From assembly GCF_028683135.1 (NCBI RefSeq), contig NZ_JAJUBB010000011.1, positions 124,001 to 188,000 on the forward strand: 64,000 nucleotides of DNA, read 5' to 3'. Under the pieces are notes generated by a model. The model was not told the origin of the DNA, did no database searches, and worked only from the letters and a program-made list of their open reading frames with translations. Numbering within the stretch: position 1 is the stretch's first letter; each line of letters opens with the position of its first letter. This DNA is from Enterovibrio qingdaonensis (GTDB lineage: Bacteria > Pseudomonadota > Gammaproteobacteria > Enterobacterales > Vibrionaceae). Both the position numbers and the translations under genes were made by a program. This document shows positions 21,234 through 30,687 of this stretch, piece by piece.

Positions 21234-22784
21234 TTATCGAGCAACATCAACCTGACGACCCAACGCTGGAACGGTTACCGCCTTGCGCGCTTTAAACTGA
21301 TCAATCAGTACATCCATCACCAGCTTGCCTTGAGACACTGGCGTACCTTTTGCAAACACGTGGTAACCGTCACCGCCGCTTGCTGCATAAGAGTAAGTTG
21401 CTACGCTGTATTGCTTCGCGTCGTCCACTTTTTTACCGTTTATATGCAGTGTAAGCAGACGCTCACCTGCTGGTTTGCGGCTCTCATAGGTGGCTTCAAT
21501 ACCCGAGAATTGAGCAAGACCATATGGCAGTGTGTAGCTGTATTCCAGTAGTTCCTTCACTTGCTTGCCTGAAATAGACACCACCGCCAATTTGTCAGTG
21601 AACGGGAACACGTTCATCACGTTTTCCAACGTAACAGGGCCTTGGTTAAGGTCAACACGGATACTGCCTGAGCTCATCATCGCGATATCAGCGTTACCCG
21701 CATCACGCATCATGTCTGCGACCAAATTGCCAATATTAGATTCGCGGTAGTAGCGACGGAATGCCGTTTCGTTGATGGTGGCAATTTGCGCGCTAAGCTC
21801 TGGATACGCCGTGCGAGCATCATCAATCAGCTGACCGGTTTTCTCATCGCGCTTCAGCTTGTCAGACTCAACTGGGATGAGTTTTCCTTCTACCAGCTTT
21901 GCGGTGTTCTTGTCGGTGTCCACTTCAAACTTGGTGTAACCCAGGTATTTACCCTGACCGAAAGTTAAACCAACAACCGTGCCCGTTTCTGGGTGCACAA
22001 CTGGCTCCCACAGACCGTGATCAGAGTGACCGCCGAAAATCACATCAACATTTTTCAGCTTGCCTGCCATCACGTAGTCTTCATCAAAACCGCGCTGTAC
22101 TTCAGGATCCGCTTCTTTGTCAGTCTGCATTGGCGCAGTTTTATTTTGGTGAGTCAGTACAACAACCATGTCCACATCATCGTGGATTTTGTCTACCCAG
22201 TACTGGGTCACTTCTGTTGGATCGCCAATTGTCAGGCCTTTGCGGTTACCTTTCCACATGGTGTTGTAGAAGGCATCTATACCCATTACACCGACAACGC
22301 CAATGCGAACACCGTCTTTCTCAACAATGGTGTAAGGCTGTGCAAAAGGTGCATCGTTTTGTTCGAACTTGATGTTGGCATTCAACACTGGGTATGCCGC
22401 GCGTGGCATCACGCCTTTCAGCGTTTTCCAGCCGTATTCGAATTCATGGTTACCCAGCGTAATAGCGTCGTAACCCATTGCGCTGTAGAGATCGAACGCC
22501 AATTTACCTTGGGTCTTTTTCGACAAGGAGCCCGTGAAAATATCGCCCGCGTCAAACAGGAAGCTGGTGTCTTCTTTCGCTCTGGTTTCGTGGATCAAGG
22601 TCGCCAGATACGGAATACCACCAATACGTGTGATATCAGGATTCCAGAACGCATCGACAGGTTCGTACACACTTTCAATATCGTTGGTGTGCAGTAAAGT
22701 GATTTCTTTCACTTCCGCAGACACCGCAAAAGATTGGCTCATCAGCAAAAGACTAACAGGCAAAAGAACACGCTTATTGTTCAT
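21234..22784 (-). CDS. Exported 5'-nucleotidase-like metallophosphoesterase (UshA/NutA family)
   Basis: A 516-residue protein with a Sec signal (MNNKRVLLPVSLLLMSQSFAVSAE). A calcineurin-like phosphoesterase domain follows (LLHTNDIES, FDAGDIFTG, TLGNHEFEYG, VVLTHQN, IFGGHSDHG). The C-terminal 5'-nucleotidase domain has NLVADMMRDA and ASGGDGYHVF. Such enzymes strip phosphate from extracellular nucleotides in the periplasm to supply nucleosides. In the first metal motif the usual N-D-x-H is N-D-I-E, so a histidine metal ligand appears replaced by glutamate. Upstream are a perfect CRP-type site and a PurR-like box, fitting a purine-scavenging role. Confidence 0.85.
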   Translation of the reverse strand: MNNKRVLLPVSLLLMSQSFAVSAEVKEITLLHTNDIESVYEPVDAFWNPDITRIGGIPYLATLIHETRAKEDTSFLFDAGDIFTGSLSKKTQGKLAFDLYSAMGYDAITLGNHEFEYGWKTLKGVMPRAAYPVLNANIKFEQNDAPFAQPYTIVEKDGVRIGVVGVMGIDAFYNTMWKGNRKGLTIGDPTEVTQYWVDKIHDDVDMVVVLTHQNKTAPMQTDKEADPEVQRGFDEDYVMAGKLKNVDVIFGGHSDHGLWEPVVHPETGTVVGLTFGQGKYLGYTKFEVDTDKNTAKLVEGKLIPVESDKLKRDEKTGQLIDDARTAYPELSAQIATINETAFRRYYRESNIGNLVADMMRDAGNADIAMMSSGSIRVDLNQGPVTLENVMNVFPFTDKLAVVSISGKQVKELLEYSYTLPYGLAQFSGIEATYESRKPAGERLLTLHINGKKVDDAKQYSVATYSYAASGGDGYHVFAKGTPVSQGKLVMDVLIDQFKARKAVTVPALGRQVDVAR

Positions 22785-22849
22785 GTTTTCAATACTCTAA
22801 AAAGGAGGAAACAAAGCGGCATGAACTATAGAAAGGCGTTGAAATTGAG

Positions 22850-22869
22850 GATGTGATGCGAGTCACATC
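22850..22869 (-). promoter_or_regulatory. CRP (cAMP receptor protein) site upstream of the 5'-nucleotidase gene
   Basis: TGTGATGCGAGTCACA matches the TGTGA-N6-TCACA core exactly, about 75 bases before the start codon. Confidence 0.7.
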
Positions 22870-22872
22870 ACA

Positions 22873-22888
22873 ACGCAAACGTTTACGT
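22873..22888 (-). promoter_or_regulatory. PurR-like operator upstream of the 5'-nucleotidase gene
   Basis: ACGCAAACGTTTACGT differs by one base from the ACGCAAACGTTTGCGT PurR consensus. It adjoins the CRP site and precedes a gene of nucleotide salvage, which favours PurR over the GalR-like boxes elsewhere in the window. Confidence 0.65.
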
Positions 22889-23011
22889 CGAGCTCAACAG
22901 AGTTACCAAATGCGTTGGTGATATAGCACTAACCCCTCACCGCTTAGGTAGTTACGCAATGTGACTAAGACAGCTTGGGGTTAACGATTGGTGACTATTG
23001 AACGTGCTCGT

Positions 23012-23602
23012 TTACGCCGGACGGGTGGTTTCCCAATAGATGCGACGCTCTGCGGCGACAACACCAATCTCTTGCGAGAAGGTGTTCAACCAGCCCGCCG
23101 TCAGCAACGCAACGTTACGGTAGAAATCCGTTTGGGCACTGTTTTCCATTTCTTCAAGCATGGTAAAAGCGAACGGAAGTAAATGATAACTGAGCAATAT
23201 CTTAACGCGCTCAACATCATCCCTTTCGAGCAGTACCGACAGCACCATCAGCATTAAGCCGATATGATCTTCAGGCTCTCGCACACCCGTGTTACTTTCT
23301 AACCCCACCTCTGACAAGAAAGCGCGGTACTCAATGGTAGAAGCACCAAACAGTGCGTTTTCATTATCGAGGTAAGCTGATCCCCATGGTGGGCAGGGCA
23401 TGTCGCCACTGCCTTGCAGCAAACTAAAAAAGTCCGCCTCTAAAAAATCTGCATGGCTCGCTTCAGCACTTTCGCCTAGCAATCGAAGAAGCTCATCATT
23501 TTGATGCTTAAAGTCTCCAATAATTAACGAGGCAGTTTCTGAGGAGGGTGAATGGTACAGCAGCGCACCCAACAAGCGGGCTAAATTTGAGTCGTATTGC
23601 AT
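23012..23602 (-). CDS. TorD/DmsD-family molybdoenzyme chaperone
   Basis: A 196-residue helical protein of the TorD family. It has the motif PCPPWGSAYLDNENALFG near the middle and EPEDHIGLML at ~120, both typical of DmsD-type chaperones. These cytoplasmic proteins bind the twin-arginine leader of a molybdenum reductase and hold it until cofactor insertion. It is divergent from dmsABC, and DmsA here has a Tat leader, so it is very probably the dedicated DmsA chaperone. E. coli DmsD is 204 residues, so length fits. Confidence 0.82.
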   Translation of the reverse strand: MQYDSNLARLLGALLYHSPSSETASLIIGDFKHQNDELLRLLGESAEASHADFLEADFFSLLQGSGDMPCPPWGSAYLDNENALFGASTIEYRAFLSEVGLESNTGVREPEDHIGLMLMVLSVLLERDDVERVKILLSYHLLPFAFTMLEEMENSAQTDFYRNVALLTAGWLNTFSQEIGVVAAERRIYWETTRPA

Positions 23603-23911
23603 GAGAGCCTTATTTTCGATGTTTTCTCGGAGTCTAGCCCTGTTGCAGCCCGAAAAATTTGCGCGCTATCAAACAAAACATTTCCGTTAACATATTTAAT
23701 TTTCTCGATACATACATCTGAATGATATGTAATTTACAGATTATATGCCCAAAGTGTGATGTAAATATCACTTCCAGCATCTTGCATGTCATTCCCCCGC
23801 TTTCCGGATGATTTGTTGATTTGCCACAAGTTTCCATACCCCATTCCATAAGACATTCACGTGCGCGAGACGGTGAAACAACCGTTATCAAAACAAAAGA
23901 GAATGTCGTAG
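23603..23911. other. Divergent promoter region dmsD/dmsABC
   Basis: 309 bases between the chaperone and reductase genes. An imperfect inverted repeat AAGTGTGAT-GTAAAT-ATCACTT lies at 23752-23771; it resembles neither a clean CRP nor a clean FNR site (spacing wrong), so I only note it. No gene is seen. Confidence 0.4.
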
Positions 23912-26356
23912 ATGAAAAATACATTTAAAGCGTTGCTGTCAGGTGGCCTTTCGCGGAGAGACTTTGTGAAGTCATCATCCGCAATGGGTGGCTTAGCGGC
24001 GACCGCAGGCGCAGTCGCCCTGCCGTTTAAAACCAGTCCAGTAGCTGCTGCAACCGCTGCTGCGAAAGAAGAAAAAGTAGTGTGGAGCGCATGTACTGTT
24101 AACTGCGGTAGCCGCTGCCCTCTTCGCATGCACGTTGTTGATGGCGAAATCAAATGGGTTGAAACCGACAACACCGGTGACGATGAATACGGCAATCATC
24201 AGGTACGAGCCTGTCTGCGTGGCCGCTCTATGCGCCGTCGCGTATACAACCCAGACCGCCTGAAATATCCAATGAAGCGTGTGGGTAATCGCGGTGAAGG
24301 CAAGTTCAAGCGTATCACGTGGGAAGAAGCCTACGATGAAATCGCGAACAACATGAAACGCATCATCAAAGACTATGGCAACGAGGCGATCTACCTGAAC
24401 TACGGTACGGGCACCTTGGGAGGCACTGTCACCAAATCATGGCCACCAGCGGGTTCACTGATCGCTCGAATGATGAACCTGACCGGTGGCTACCTAAACC
24501 ATTACGGTGACTACTCAACGGCACAAATCAAAGAAGGCCTGAACTACACCTATGGTGGTTGGGGCGCAGGTAACTCTTTTTCCGATCTGGAAAACACCAA
24601 GCTGATTGTTCAGTTCGGTAACAACCCCGCTGAAACCCGCATGTCTGGCGGTGGCCTTATCCATCACATGATGGAAGGTAAAGCGCGTTCAAATGCTCGC
24701 ATGATCATGATTGACCCACGCTACACCGACACCGCCGGTGGCCGTGAAGACCAGTGGATCCCAATTCGTCCGGGGACAGATGCTGCCTTTATTGCAGCCA
24801 TGGCTCACGTCATGATCACTGAAGACTTGGTTGACCAAGCATTCTTAGATACCTACTGCGTCGGCTATGACGAAAAAACACTGCCAGCGTCCGCACCACC
24901 TAAGAGTGACTACAAGTCATACATCATGGGTGAAGGGCCGGATGGCATTGTGAAGACACCGCAATGGGCAGCATCTATCACAGGTATCCCTGCTGACATG
25001 ATCATTAAAGCCGCGCGTGAAATTGGTTCAACCAAACCTTGTGCTGTTCTACAAGGATGGGGCCTGCAACGCACTGCAAATGGCGAAATCGCATCTCGCG
25101 CAGTGGCAATGCTAGCCTTGTTGACCGGTAACGTTGGTATCAACGGCGGTGGCACAGGTGCTCGTGAATCAGACTACAACATTCCGTTTGTACGCTTCCC
25201 TACTCTGACAAACCCTGTTCAAGCGTCTATCCCAATGTTCCTTTGGACTGATGCGATTGTTCGCGGAACAGAAATGACAGCGAAGCGTGATGGTATTCGC
25301 GGTGTTGATAAGCTGAACGTACCTATCAAATTTATCTGGAACTATGCGGGTAACTGCATCATCAACCAGCATTCAGATATCAACAAAACACACGATATCC
25401 TTCAAGATGATAAGGCGTGTGAGATGATCGTGGTTATCGACAACCACATGACATCGTCTGCGAAATACGCGGATATCGTATTGCCGGATTTAACCACGTC
25501 TGAGCAGATGGATTTCTGTATGGACACGAAAGCGGCGAACATGCCGTATTTCATCTTTGCTGACAAAGCCATCGAACCACAGTTTGAAGCCAAAGGCATT
25601 TTTGAGATGTGTTCAGAAATCTCTGCGCGTATGGGTGTTGGTGAGGCGTTCACCGAAGGCCGTGATCAAGAAGGTTGGCTGCGCCATCTTTACGCTTTAA
25701 CCCGTGAAATGGACCCTTCACTGCCTGATTTTGAAACCATGCGTGAGCTGGGCATTTACAAACGCAAAGACCCGAATGGCCACTTTGTCGCATACAAAGC
25801 GTTCCGCGAAGATCCTGAAAACAACCCGTTGACCACCCCATCCGGCAAAATTGAAATCTATTCAGAGCGTTTGGCTGAATACGCCGCAACGTGGGAATTG
25901 GAAGACGATGAAGTCATCCATCCATTGCCTATCTATGTGTCAACGTTTGATGGCTGGGATCATGAAAAGCGCAAAACCTATCCACTTCAGTTGACCGGTT
26001 TCCACTACAAAGCGCGCTGCCACTCGACCTACGGAAATGTAGACGTCATTAAGGAAGCGGCACCTCAAGAAATGTGGATTAACCCAATTGATGCAGCAGA
26101 GCGCGGCATCGAGAACGGCGATTTGATCCGCATCTTTAACGACCGCGGTGAATTACATATTCCCGCCAAAGTGACGCCTCGTATTCTCCCAGGTGTGACT
26201 GCCTTGGGTGAAGGTGGTTGGTACGCACCGGGCAAAAACAAAATAGACAAAGGCGGTTGTATTAACGTGCTGACGTCTCAACGTCCTAGCCCGCTGGCAA
26301 AAGGCAATCCGCAACACACCAATTTGGTGGAAGTACAACTGGTGAAAAAGGCATAA
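23912..26356 (+). CDS. dmsA: Dimethyl sulfoxide reductase catalytic subunit DmsA
   Basis: An 814-residue molybdopterin oxidoreductase, the same length as E. coli DmsA. It has a Tat leader with SRRDFVK at residues 14-20, then a 4Fe-4S site starting CTVNCGSRCPLRMHV with the fourth cysteine in RACLRGRSMRRR. Molybdopterin-binding blocks follow, such as LQGWGLQRTANGE and the C-terminal dinucleotide-binding domain. It reduces DMSO (and often N-oxides) at the outer face of the inner membrane during anaerobic respiration. It is first in the dmsABC operon, eleven bases before dmsB. Exact S-/N-oxide preference is inferred from family. Confidence 0.9.
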   Translation: MKNTFKALLSGGLSRRDFVKSSSAMGGLAATAGAVALPFKTSPVAAATAAAKEEKVVWSACTVNCGSRCPLRMHVVDGEIKWVETDNTGDDEYGNHQVRACLRGRSMRRRVYNPDRLKYPMKRVGNRGEGKFKRITWEEAYDEIANNMKRIIKDYGNEAIYLNYGTGTLGGTVTKSWPPAGSLIARMMNLTGGYLNHYGDYSTAQIKEGLNYTYGGWGAGNSFSDLENTKLIVQFGNNPAETRMSGGGLIHHMMEGKARSNARMIMIDPRYTDTAGGREDQWIPIRPGTDAAFIAAMAHVMITEDLVDQAFLDTYCVGYDEKTLPASAPPKSDYKSYIMGEGPDGIVKTPQWAASITGIPADMIIKAAREIGSTKPCAVLQGWGLQRTANGEIASRAVAMLALLTGNVGINGGGTGARESDYNIPFVRFPTLTNPVQASIPMFLWTDAIVRGTEMTAKRDGIRGVDKLNVPIKFIWNYAGNCIINQHSDINKTHDILQDDKACEMIVVIDNHMTSSAKYADIVLPDLTTSEQMDFCMDTKAANMPYFIFADKAIEPQFEAKGIFEMCSEISARMGVGEAFTEGRDQEGWLRHLYALTREMDPSLPDFETMRELGIYKRKDPNGHFVAYKAFREDPENNPLTTPSGKIEIYSERLAEYAATWELEDDEVIHPLPIYVSTFDGWDHEKRKTYPLQLTGFHYKARCHSTYGNVDVIKEAAPQEMWINPIDAAERGIENGDLIRIFNDRGELHIPAKVTPRILPGVTALGEGGWYAPGKNKIDKGGCINVLTSQRPSPLAKGNPQHTNLVEVQLVKKA

Positions 26357-26366
26357 GGGTTAAACC

Positions 26367-26981
26367 ATGAAGCAATACGGTTTTTATATTGATTCAAGCA
26401 AGTGCACCGGTTGTAAAACCTGCCAACTGTCTTGCAAAGACAATAAAGATTTGGACGTCGGTGTTAACTTTCGCCGTGTTTACGAATATGCAGGCGGTAA
26501 CTGGGTAAAAGATGGCGACACATGGCGACAGGATGTCTACTCCTATTACGTTTCCATGGCGTGTAACCATTGTTCTGAACCAGCATGTACCAAAGTTTGC
26601 CCAAGCGGCGCAATGCACAAGCGCGAAGATGGCTTTGTCGTTGTCGATACTGATACCTGTATCGGTTGTCAGTATTGTTCTATGGCTTGTCCTTACGGCG
26701 CGCCACAGTACGACGCAAACAAAGGCCACATGACCAAATGTGACGGCTGTTACGAGCGCGTTTCTGAAGGTCTGGAGCCAATTTGTGTTGGTTCTTGTCC
26801 GCTTCGTGCATTGGAGTTCGGCCCAATCGATGAACTGCGCGCCAAATATGGCGAACAAGCGGAAGTGGCTCCACTGCCGTCAGCCTCGTTGACCAAACCA
26901 AACATTGTTATCAAACCAAACCGCCATGCCCGCCCATGTGGAGACACCACTGGCTATCTGGCGAACCCGAAGGAGGTTTAA
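26367..26981 (+). CDS. dmsB: DMSO reductase iron-sulfur subunit DmsB
   Basis: A 204-residue ferredoxin-like electron-transfer subunit with four cysteine clusters: CTGCKTCQLSC, CNHCSEPACTKVCP, CIGCQYCSMACPYG and the CDGC...CVGSCP pair. This gives four 4Fe-4S centres as in E. coli DmsB (205 residues). It passes electrons from the membrane subunit DmsC to DmsA. The stop codon is one base from the dmsC start. Confidence 0.93.
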   Translation: MKQYGFYIDSSKCTGCKTCQLSCKDNKDLDVGVNFRRVYEYAGGNWVKDGDTWRQDVYSYYVSMACNHCSEPACTKVCPSGAMHKREDGFVVVDTDTCIGCQYCSMACPYGAPQYDANKGHMTKCDGCYERVSEGLEPICVGSCPLRALEFGPIDELRAKYGEQAEVAPLPSASLTKPNIVIKPNRHARPCGDTTGYLANPKEV

Positions 26982-26982
26982 T

Positions 26983-27828
26983 ATGGCATGGCATGAATGG
27001 CCACTGGTCGTATTTACGGTATTTGCACAGACATCGGTCGGTGCATTTTTGGTGCTGAGTGTACTGTTACTCAGCAAGCAATTCTGCCCAGGTGGTGAAC
27101 AACGTTTGCACAAAGCCATGTTTGGTCTTTGGGTGATCATGGGCCTTGGTTTCATGACATCGACCATGCACTTGGGCTCTCCACTGCGAGCGATGAACGC
27201 GTTAAACATGGTCGGTAAATCTTGGCTGTCTAACGAAATTGCTAGCGGTAGCGTGTTCTTTGCATTAGGCGGTTTTTACTGGCTATTGTCTATTCTGGAC
27301 AAAGGCAGCGAAGGCTTGCGCAAAGTGCTGATGCTGGGCGCAATGAGTATGGGTGCTTTCTTTATGTACGCCATGATCATGGTGTATATGATTGATACTG
27401 TACCTACTTGGTACACTGGCCTGACGCCAGCTGCCTTCCTACTAACAATGGCTGTGAGTGGTCTTGCGCTAGCGCACCTGCTGCTTGTTGCTGCTAACCA
27501 TAAAGTTCATTCAGCAGATACCATTTTGCCTCTAATGGGTTTGCTCTCGGCGATGGGTGTTGTCATTGCTGTAGCAATGCTTACGGCGCACTTAGGTAGT
27601 ATTGAAACCAGCGCAACCTCTGCAATGGCTGTCGTACCAGAGATAGAAACTATCCTGCTCGTTCGCCTTAGCCTACTAACAACGGGGTTAGTGATGTGGT
27701 TGCTACCAGTATTCATGAAGCAAAAACCAGCACTTCCAGTCATGGTAATCGCATTTGTGCTTATCGTATTGTCTGAGCTAGTTGGCCGCGGCATGTTCTA
27801 TGGCATGCATATGACTGCTGGCGTGTAA
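26983..27828 (+). CDS. dmsC: DMSO reductase membrane anchor DmsC
   Basis: A 281-residue integral membrane protein with about eight hydrophobic helices, of the DmsC menaquinol-oxidising anchor family (E. coli 287). I placed the start at ATG 26983 (MAWHEWPLVVFTVF) because AGGAGG lies at 26971-26976. The longer frame from 26905 overlaps dmsB and has no ribosome site. His and Glu residues in the N-terminal helices suit quinol binding, as expected for the family. It completes the dmsABC operon. Confidence 0.92.
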   Translation: MAWHEWPLVVFTVFAQTSVGAFLVLSVLLLSKQFCPGGEQRLHKAMFGLWVIMGLGFMTSTMHLGSPLRAMNALNMVGKSWLSNEIASGSVFFALGGFYWLLSILDKGSEGLRKVLMLGAMSMGAFFMYAMIMVYMIDTVPTWYTGLTPAAFLLTMAVSGLALAHLLLVAANHKVHSADTILPLMGLLSAMGVVIAVAMLTAHLGSIETSATSAMAVVPEIETILLVRLSLLTTGLVMWLLPVFMKQKPALPVMVIAFVLIVLSELVGRGMFYGMHMTAGV

Positions 27829-27853
27829 GCTTTAAACCGATAACATCGTGAAC

Positions 27854-27884
27854 AAAAATCCCCTCTTCTGAGGGGATTTTTTTA
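27854..27884 (+). terminator. Terminator after dmsABC
   Basis: AATCCCCTC and GAGGGGATT arms with a short loop and a seven-T run, about 25 bases after the dmsC stop; also symmetric enough to act on the converging thi operon. Confidence 0.85.
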
Positions 27885-27903
27885 TCTGCACATCATTGTG
27901 AAT

Positions 27904-28524
27904 TCAAGTTCTATCTATTTGTGCTTTGATATTCGCGGCCGCCTTTCGGGGGTGTTGAGCATGGCAAATAGCCGATACCAGCGCGATACCGTCCACGTTT
28001 GTTGCCACGACATCATCCAGATTGGACGCATTAATGCCACCGATAGCAACAATGGGGAAATGACTTTCGTTAACTGCACTGCGCAGCCCTTCAATGCCCC
28101 ACTCTGTTTTCGTATCCGTTTTCGTCTGCGTGGAAAAAATGGCACTTAACCCCAAATAATCAACAGGTAAAGATGCCGCTTCTTCTAGCTGTGCCTTCGT
28201 TTCAATGGACAGCCCCAGAATTTTATCTGGCCCAATAAGATGACGCGCAAGTGCCGCGGGCATGTCTGACTGACCCAGGTGCACGCCGTCTGCATCTACC
28301 GCTAAGGCAACATCAACACGATCGTTGATAATCAAGGGCACACCCGTGCCCTTAAGAACGTCTTTTACTGCGTTCGCGCGATCTATGAATTGGCGAACAT
28401 CACCGTGTTTTTCACGAACCTGCACCATGGTCACGCCACCTGCAACCGCTTCCTGCACGACCCATATCAGGGTCTCTAAATCTTGCTGATCATCCGTGAC
28501 CAGATATAAACGATAAGGGTTCAA
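27904..28524 (-). CDS. thiE: Thiamine-phosphate synthase
   Basis: A 206-residue TIM-barrel enzyme joining HMP-pyrophosphate and the thiazole phosphate to thiamine phosphate. Motifs: YLVTDD at the N-terminus, VTMVQVREK with pyrophosphate-binding Arg/Lys, LIINDRVDVA, DGVHLGQSD and IVAIGGINASN. It is the last gene of thiDME, five bases after thiM. With thiM and thiD and no thiCGH here, the operon is a salvage/joining set for preformed pyrimidine and thiazole moieties. Confidence 0.93.
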   Translation of the reverse strand: MNPYRLYLVTDDQQDLETLIWVVQEAVAGGVTMVQVREKHGDVRQFIDRANAVKDVLKGTGVPLIINDRVDVALAVDADGVHLGQSDMPAALARHLIGPDKILGLSIETKAQLEEAASLPVDYLGLSAIFSTQTKTDTKTEWGIEGLRSAVNESHFPIVAIGGINASNLDDVVATNVDGIALVSAICHAQHPRKAAANIKAQIDRT

Positions 28525-28529
28525 CTGGC

Positions 28530-29324
28530 CTATTCCTGAACAGTCATGATGAGGCGTTGTGTTAACGTCTCAACGTCGAGTTGGTACAACGCATCCAGTA
28601 TGTTCATCTGAAGGCTACCAGGGCCTGCTGATTTCTCCGCCGCGATTTCACCCGCCACACCCAGCACCGCTGCAGCTGCTAGACCCGTTTTTTCACCAAC
28701 AGCGGCAAATGCCCCTGTCAGCGCAGAAAGGGTACAGCCCATCCCTGTCACATACGGCATCATGGCGTGGCCATTTTTAAGTTGGACATAGCCATCCATT
28801 TTTACGATGTAATCCGTTTCGCCTGATACAACCACAGAGCAGTTGTACGTTTCCACCAGATACTGCGCAGCCCCCAACGCCGCTTCGCTGCTGTCCAGAG
28901 CATCGACGCCTTTGGACTGACCTTGCTCACCTGCAAGCGCGATAATTTCAGACGCATTACCACGAATAATCAGTGAATCTGCCAACGCGGCGATTTGACG
29001 AGAAGTTTCCGTACGAATAGAACTTGCACCACAGCCTACCGGATCCAAAACAACCGTTTTTTTGTTGGCATTGGCTTGTTCTACCGCATGCAGCATTCGA
29101 GGCACCCAGACACTGTCCAACGTTCCAATGTTAATGACTAGCGAACCCGCAAAGTACATCATCTCAGCCATTTCTTTTTTAGAATGCGCCATAATTGGCG
29201 ACGCCCCCACAGCTAATAATGCATTTGCTGTATTGTTCATCACAACATAGTTAGTGACATTCACCACTAATGGCTTCACTTCACGCACCCGACGAAGTGC
29301 GGACACTATAGTTTCAACGTTCAT
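28530..29324 (-). CDS. thiM: Hydroxyethylthiazole kinase
   Basis: A 264-residue ribokinase-fold kinase that phosphorylates the thiazole alcohol for salvage. The family segments [37 protein letters not shown] and [15 protein letters not shown] (with the catalytic Cys and the anion hole) are all present. It is the middle gene of thiDME, with a 49-base gap from thiD. Confidence 0.93.
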   Translation of the reverse strand: MNVETIVSALRRVREVKPLVVNVTNYVVMNNTANALLAVGASPIMAHSKKEMAEMMYFAGSLVINIGTLDSVWVPRMLHAVEQANANKKTVVLDPVGCGASSIRTETSRQIAALADSLIIRGNASEIIALAGEQGQSKGVDALDSSEAALGAAQYLVETYNCSVVVSGETDYIVKMDGYVQLKNGHAMMPYVTGMGCTLSALTGAFAAVGEKTGLAAAAVLGVAGEIAAEKSAGPGSLQMNILDALYQLDVETLTQRLIMTVQE

Positions 29325-29373
29325 TGTTTATCCCTAACTCAAGCTCAAATTCAGTATGTTTTACCATCGGCAA

Positions 29374-30210
29374 TTACCGCAGTTGTGTATGACCATTGAA
29401 GAAATGGTTTACTGGCCCGTGTCCTTCACCGACCTCAAGTTCATCTGCATGGGCGATGGCCTCAGAAATATATTGTTTACCTAGCTGAACGGCTTTTTGA
29501 AGGTCATTACCCTGAGCAAGGTAAGAGGCGATCGCCGAAGACAGCGAGCACCCGGTGCCGTGGGTATTTTTAGTTTTAATGCGTTTTGCTCGAAGTTCAT
29601 CGACGGTGTCTTTCAGTATCAACAAATCATTGCTGCTTTCATCTTTCTCAAGATGCCCACCTTTTAGCAAAACACTCTTAGCACCCAGCAAACGAAGATC
29701 GACAATCATATTGCTCATTTCGTCTTCGTTGTTTGGAATAGCCAAGCCCGTCAATGCTGCACCTTCAGGAAGATTAGGCGTGATGATGTCTGCCAGTGGC
29801 AGTAATTCTGATTTCAAGGTGCTAATCGCATCCGTTTCCAGCAGTAAATCACCACTTGTTGCAACCATCACTGGATCTACCACCAAAAATTGTGGCCGGT
29901 ATTGTTTAATCTTCTCCGCAACAGTACGGATAATGTTGCTGTCCGCCAGCATACCCACTTTAACGGCCACAATATTCAAATCGGAAAAAACGGCATCTAA
30001 TTGGTGAGCAACGTGCTCAATTGGGATAGGAAATATCGCGGAGACACCTTGGGTGTTTTGCGCCGTGATGGCCGTAATGACAGAGCACGCATAACCGCCA
30101 GTTGCGGAGATAGCTTTAATGTCTGCCTGAATGCCTGCGCCGCCGCCGCTATCAGAGCCAGCAATCGTGAGGACAATGGGTGTTTTTGTTTGTTGGGTAG
30201 GTAACGTCAT
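29374..30210 (-). CDS. thiD: Hydroxymethylpyrimidine (phosphate) kinase
   Basis: A 278-residue kinase that phosphorylates HMP and HMP-phosphate. Motifs: VLTIAGSDSGGGAGIQADIKAIS, VVDPVMVATSGD and the catalytic NTHGTGCSLSSAIASYLA. The start is chosen at ATG 30210 (MTLPTQQTK) with TTAGGAAT upstream; the frame stays open to 30240 without a ribosome site. First gene of thiDME, directly downstream of a TPP riboswitch. Confidence 0.93.
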   Translation of the reverse strand: MTLPTQQTKTPIVLTIAGSDSGGGAGIQADIKAISATGGYACSVITAITAQNTQGVSAIFPIPIEHVAHQLDAVFSDLNIVAVKVGMLADSNIIRTVAEKIKQYRPQFLVVDPVMVATSGDLLLETDAISTLKSELLPLADIITPNLPEGAALTGLAIPNNEDEMSNMIVDLRLLGAKSVLLKGGHLEKDESSNDLLILKDTVDELRAKRIKTKNTHGTGCSLSSAIASYLAQGNDLQKAVQLGKQYISEAIAHADELEVGEGHGPVNHFFNGHTQLR

Positions 30211-30687
30211 TTGTATTCCTAAACCAACGCTCAGGAACACGTGCTCGTGAAAGTAAGAGGCGATGCTCTTTACAATTGAGACACAAATAGTTCCCTACGT
30301 CAGTGCTAACTGAATCAGGTTCTACGGGTCATGCGAAATGCACTCTCAGCCAATAGGCTCCCCGACTATATCCACTTCATCCTATCAATTTTTTAACTAA
30401 CTGCAATATAACTCTACATCGCGCCTATCTGTTTCGATCAGCTCACAAAACCACGGAGTGCTAATTAAGAAATTACCGATTGAGAACGTCTTGTTGCAGG
30501 ACTCAAAAGAAAGCACGTAACTGACTGATATATATAATTATAACCAAACATGTAATTTGCTATCTTCATATGAAAATTCAGTCTTAATTCTTTTTATTTA
30601 CCCCCTTGTAGCTTGCAGTGCATTGCTCGATAATCGCGCAAAATTTACACCAACTTTTTCCACCTTCCCTTTTTTAGGAAACCACCT
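30211..30687. other. Divergent leader region: thi riboswitch and MATE promoter
   Basis: 477 bases between thiD and the MATE gene. The left part holds the TPP riboswitch on the minus strand. The right part (30370-30680) is AT-rich promoter DNA in which I see no gene or named operator. Confidence 0.6.
30288..30366 (-). ncRNA. TPP (thi-box) riboswitch
   Basis: Read on the minus strand, the thi-box blocks occur in order: GGGGAGCC, GGCTGAGAG, GACCC, GAACCTGAT, then GTTAGCACTGACGTAGGGAA. These are the conserved sequences of the thiamine-pyrophosphate aptamer. It lies ~80 bases before thiD, so it should repress thiDME when TPP is abundant; the short expression platform suggests control at the ribosome site or by a compact terminator. 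Confidence 0.95.

Noticed and set aside
22801-22854. AAAGGAGG followed by ATG and a short frame on the plus strand
   Set aside because: Only 11 codons, spacing of 13 bases, sits in the promoter of a minus-strand gene; probably chance.
23752-23771. Inverted repeat before dmsA as an FNR or CRP site
   Set aside because: Spacing and half-sites fit neither consensus, although anaerobic control of dmsABC is expected.
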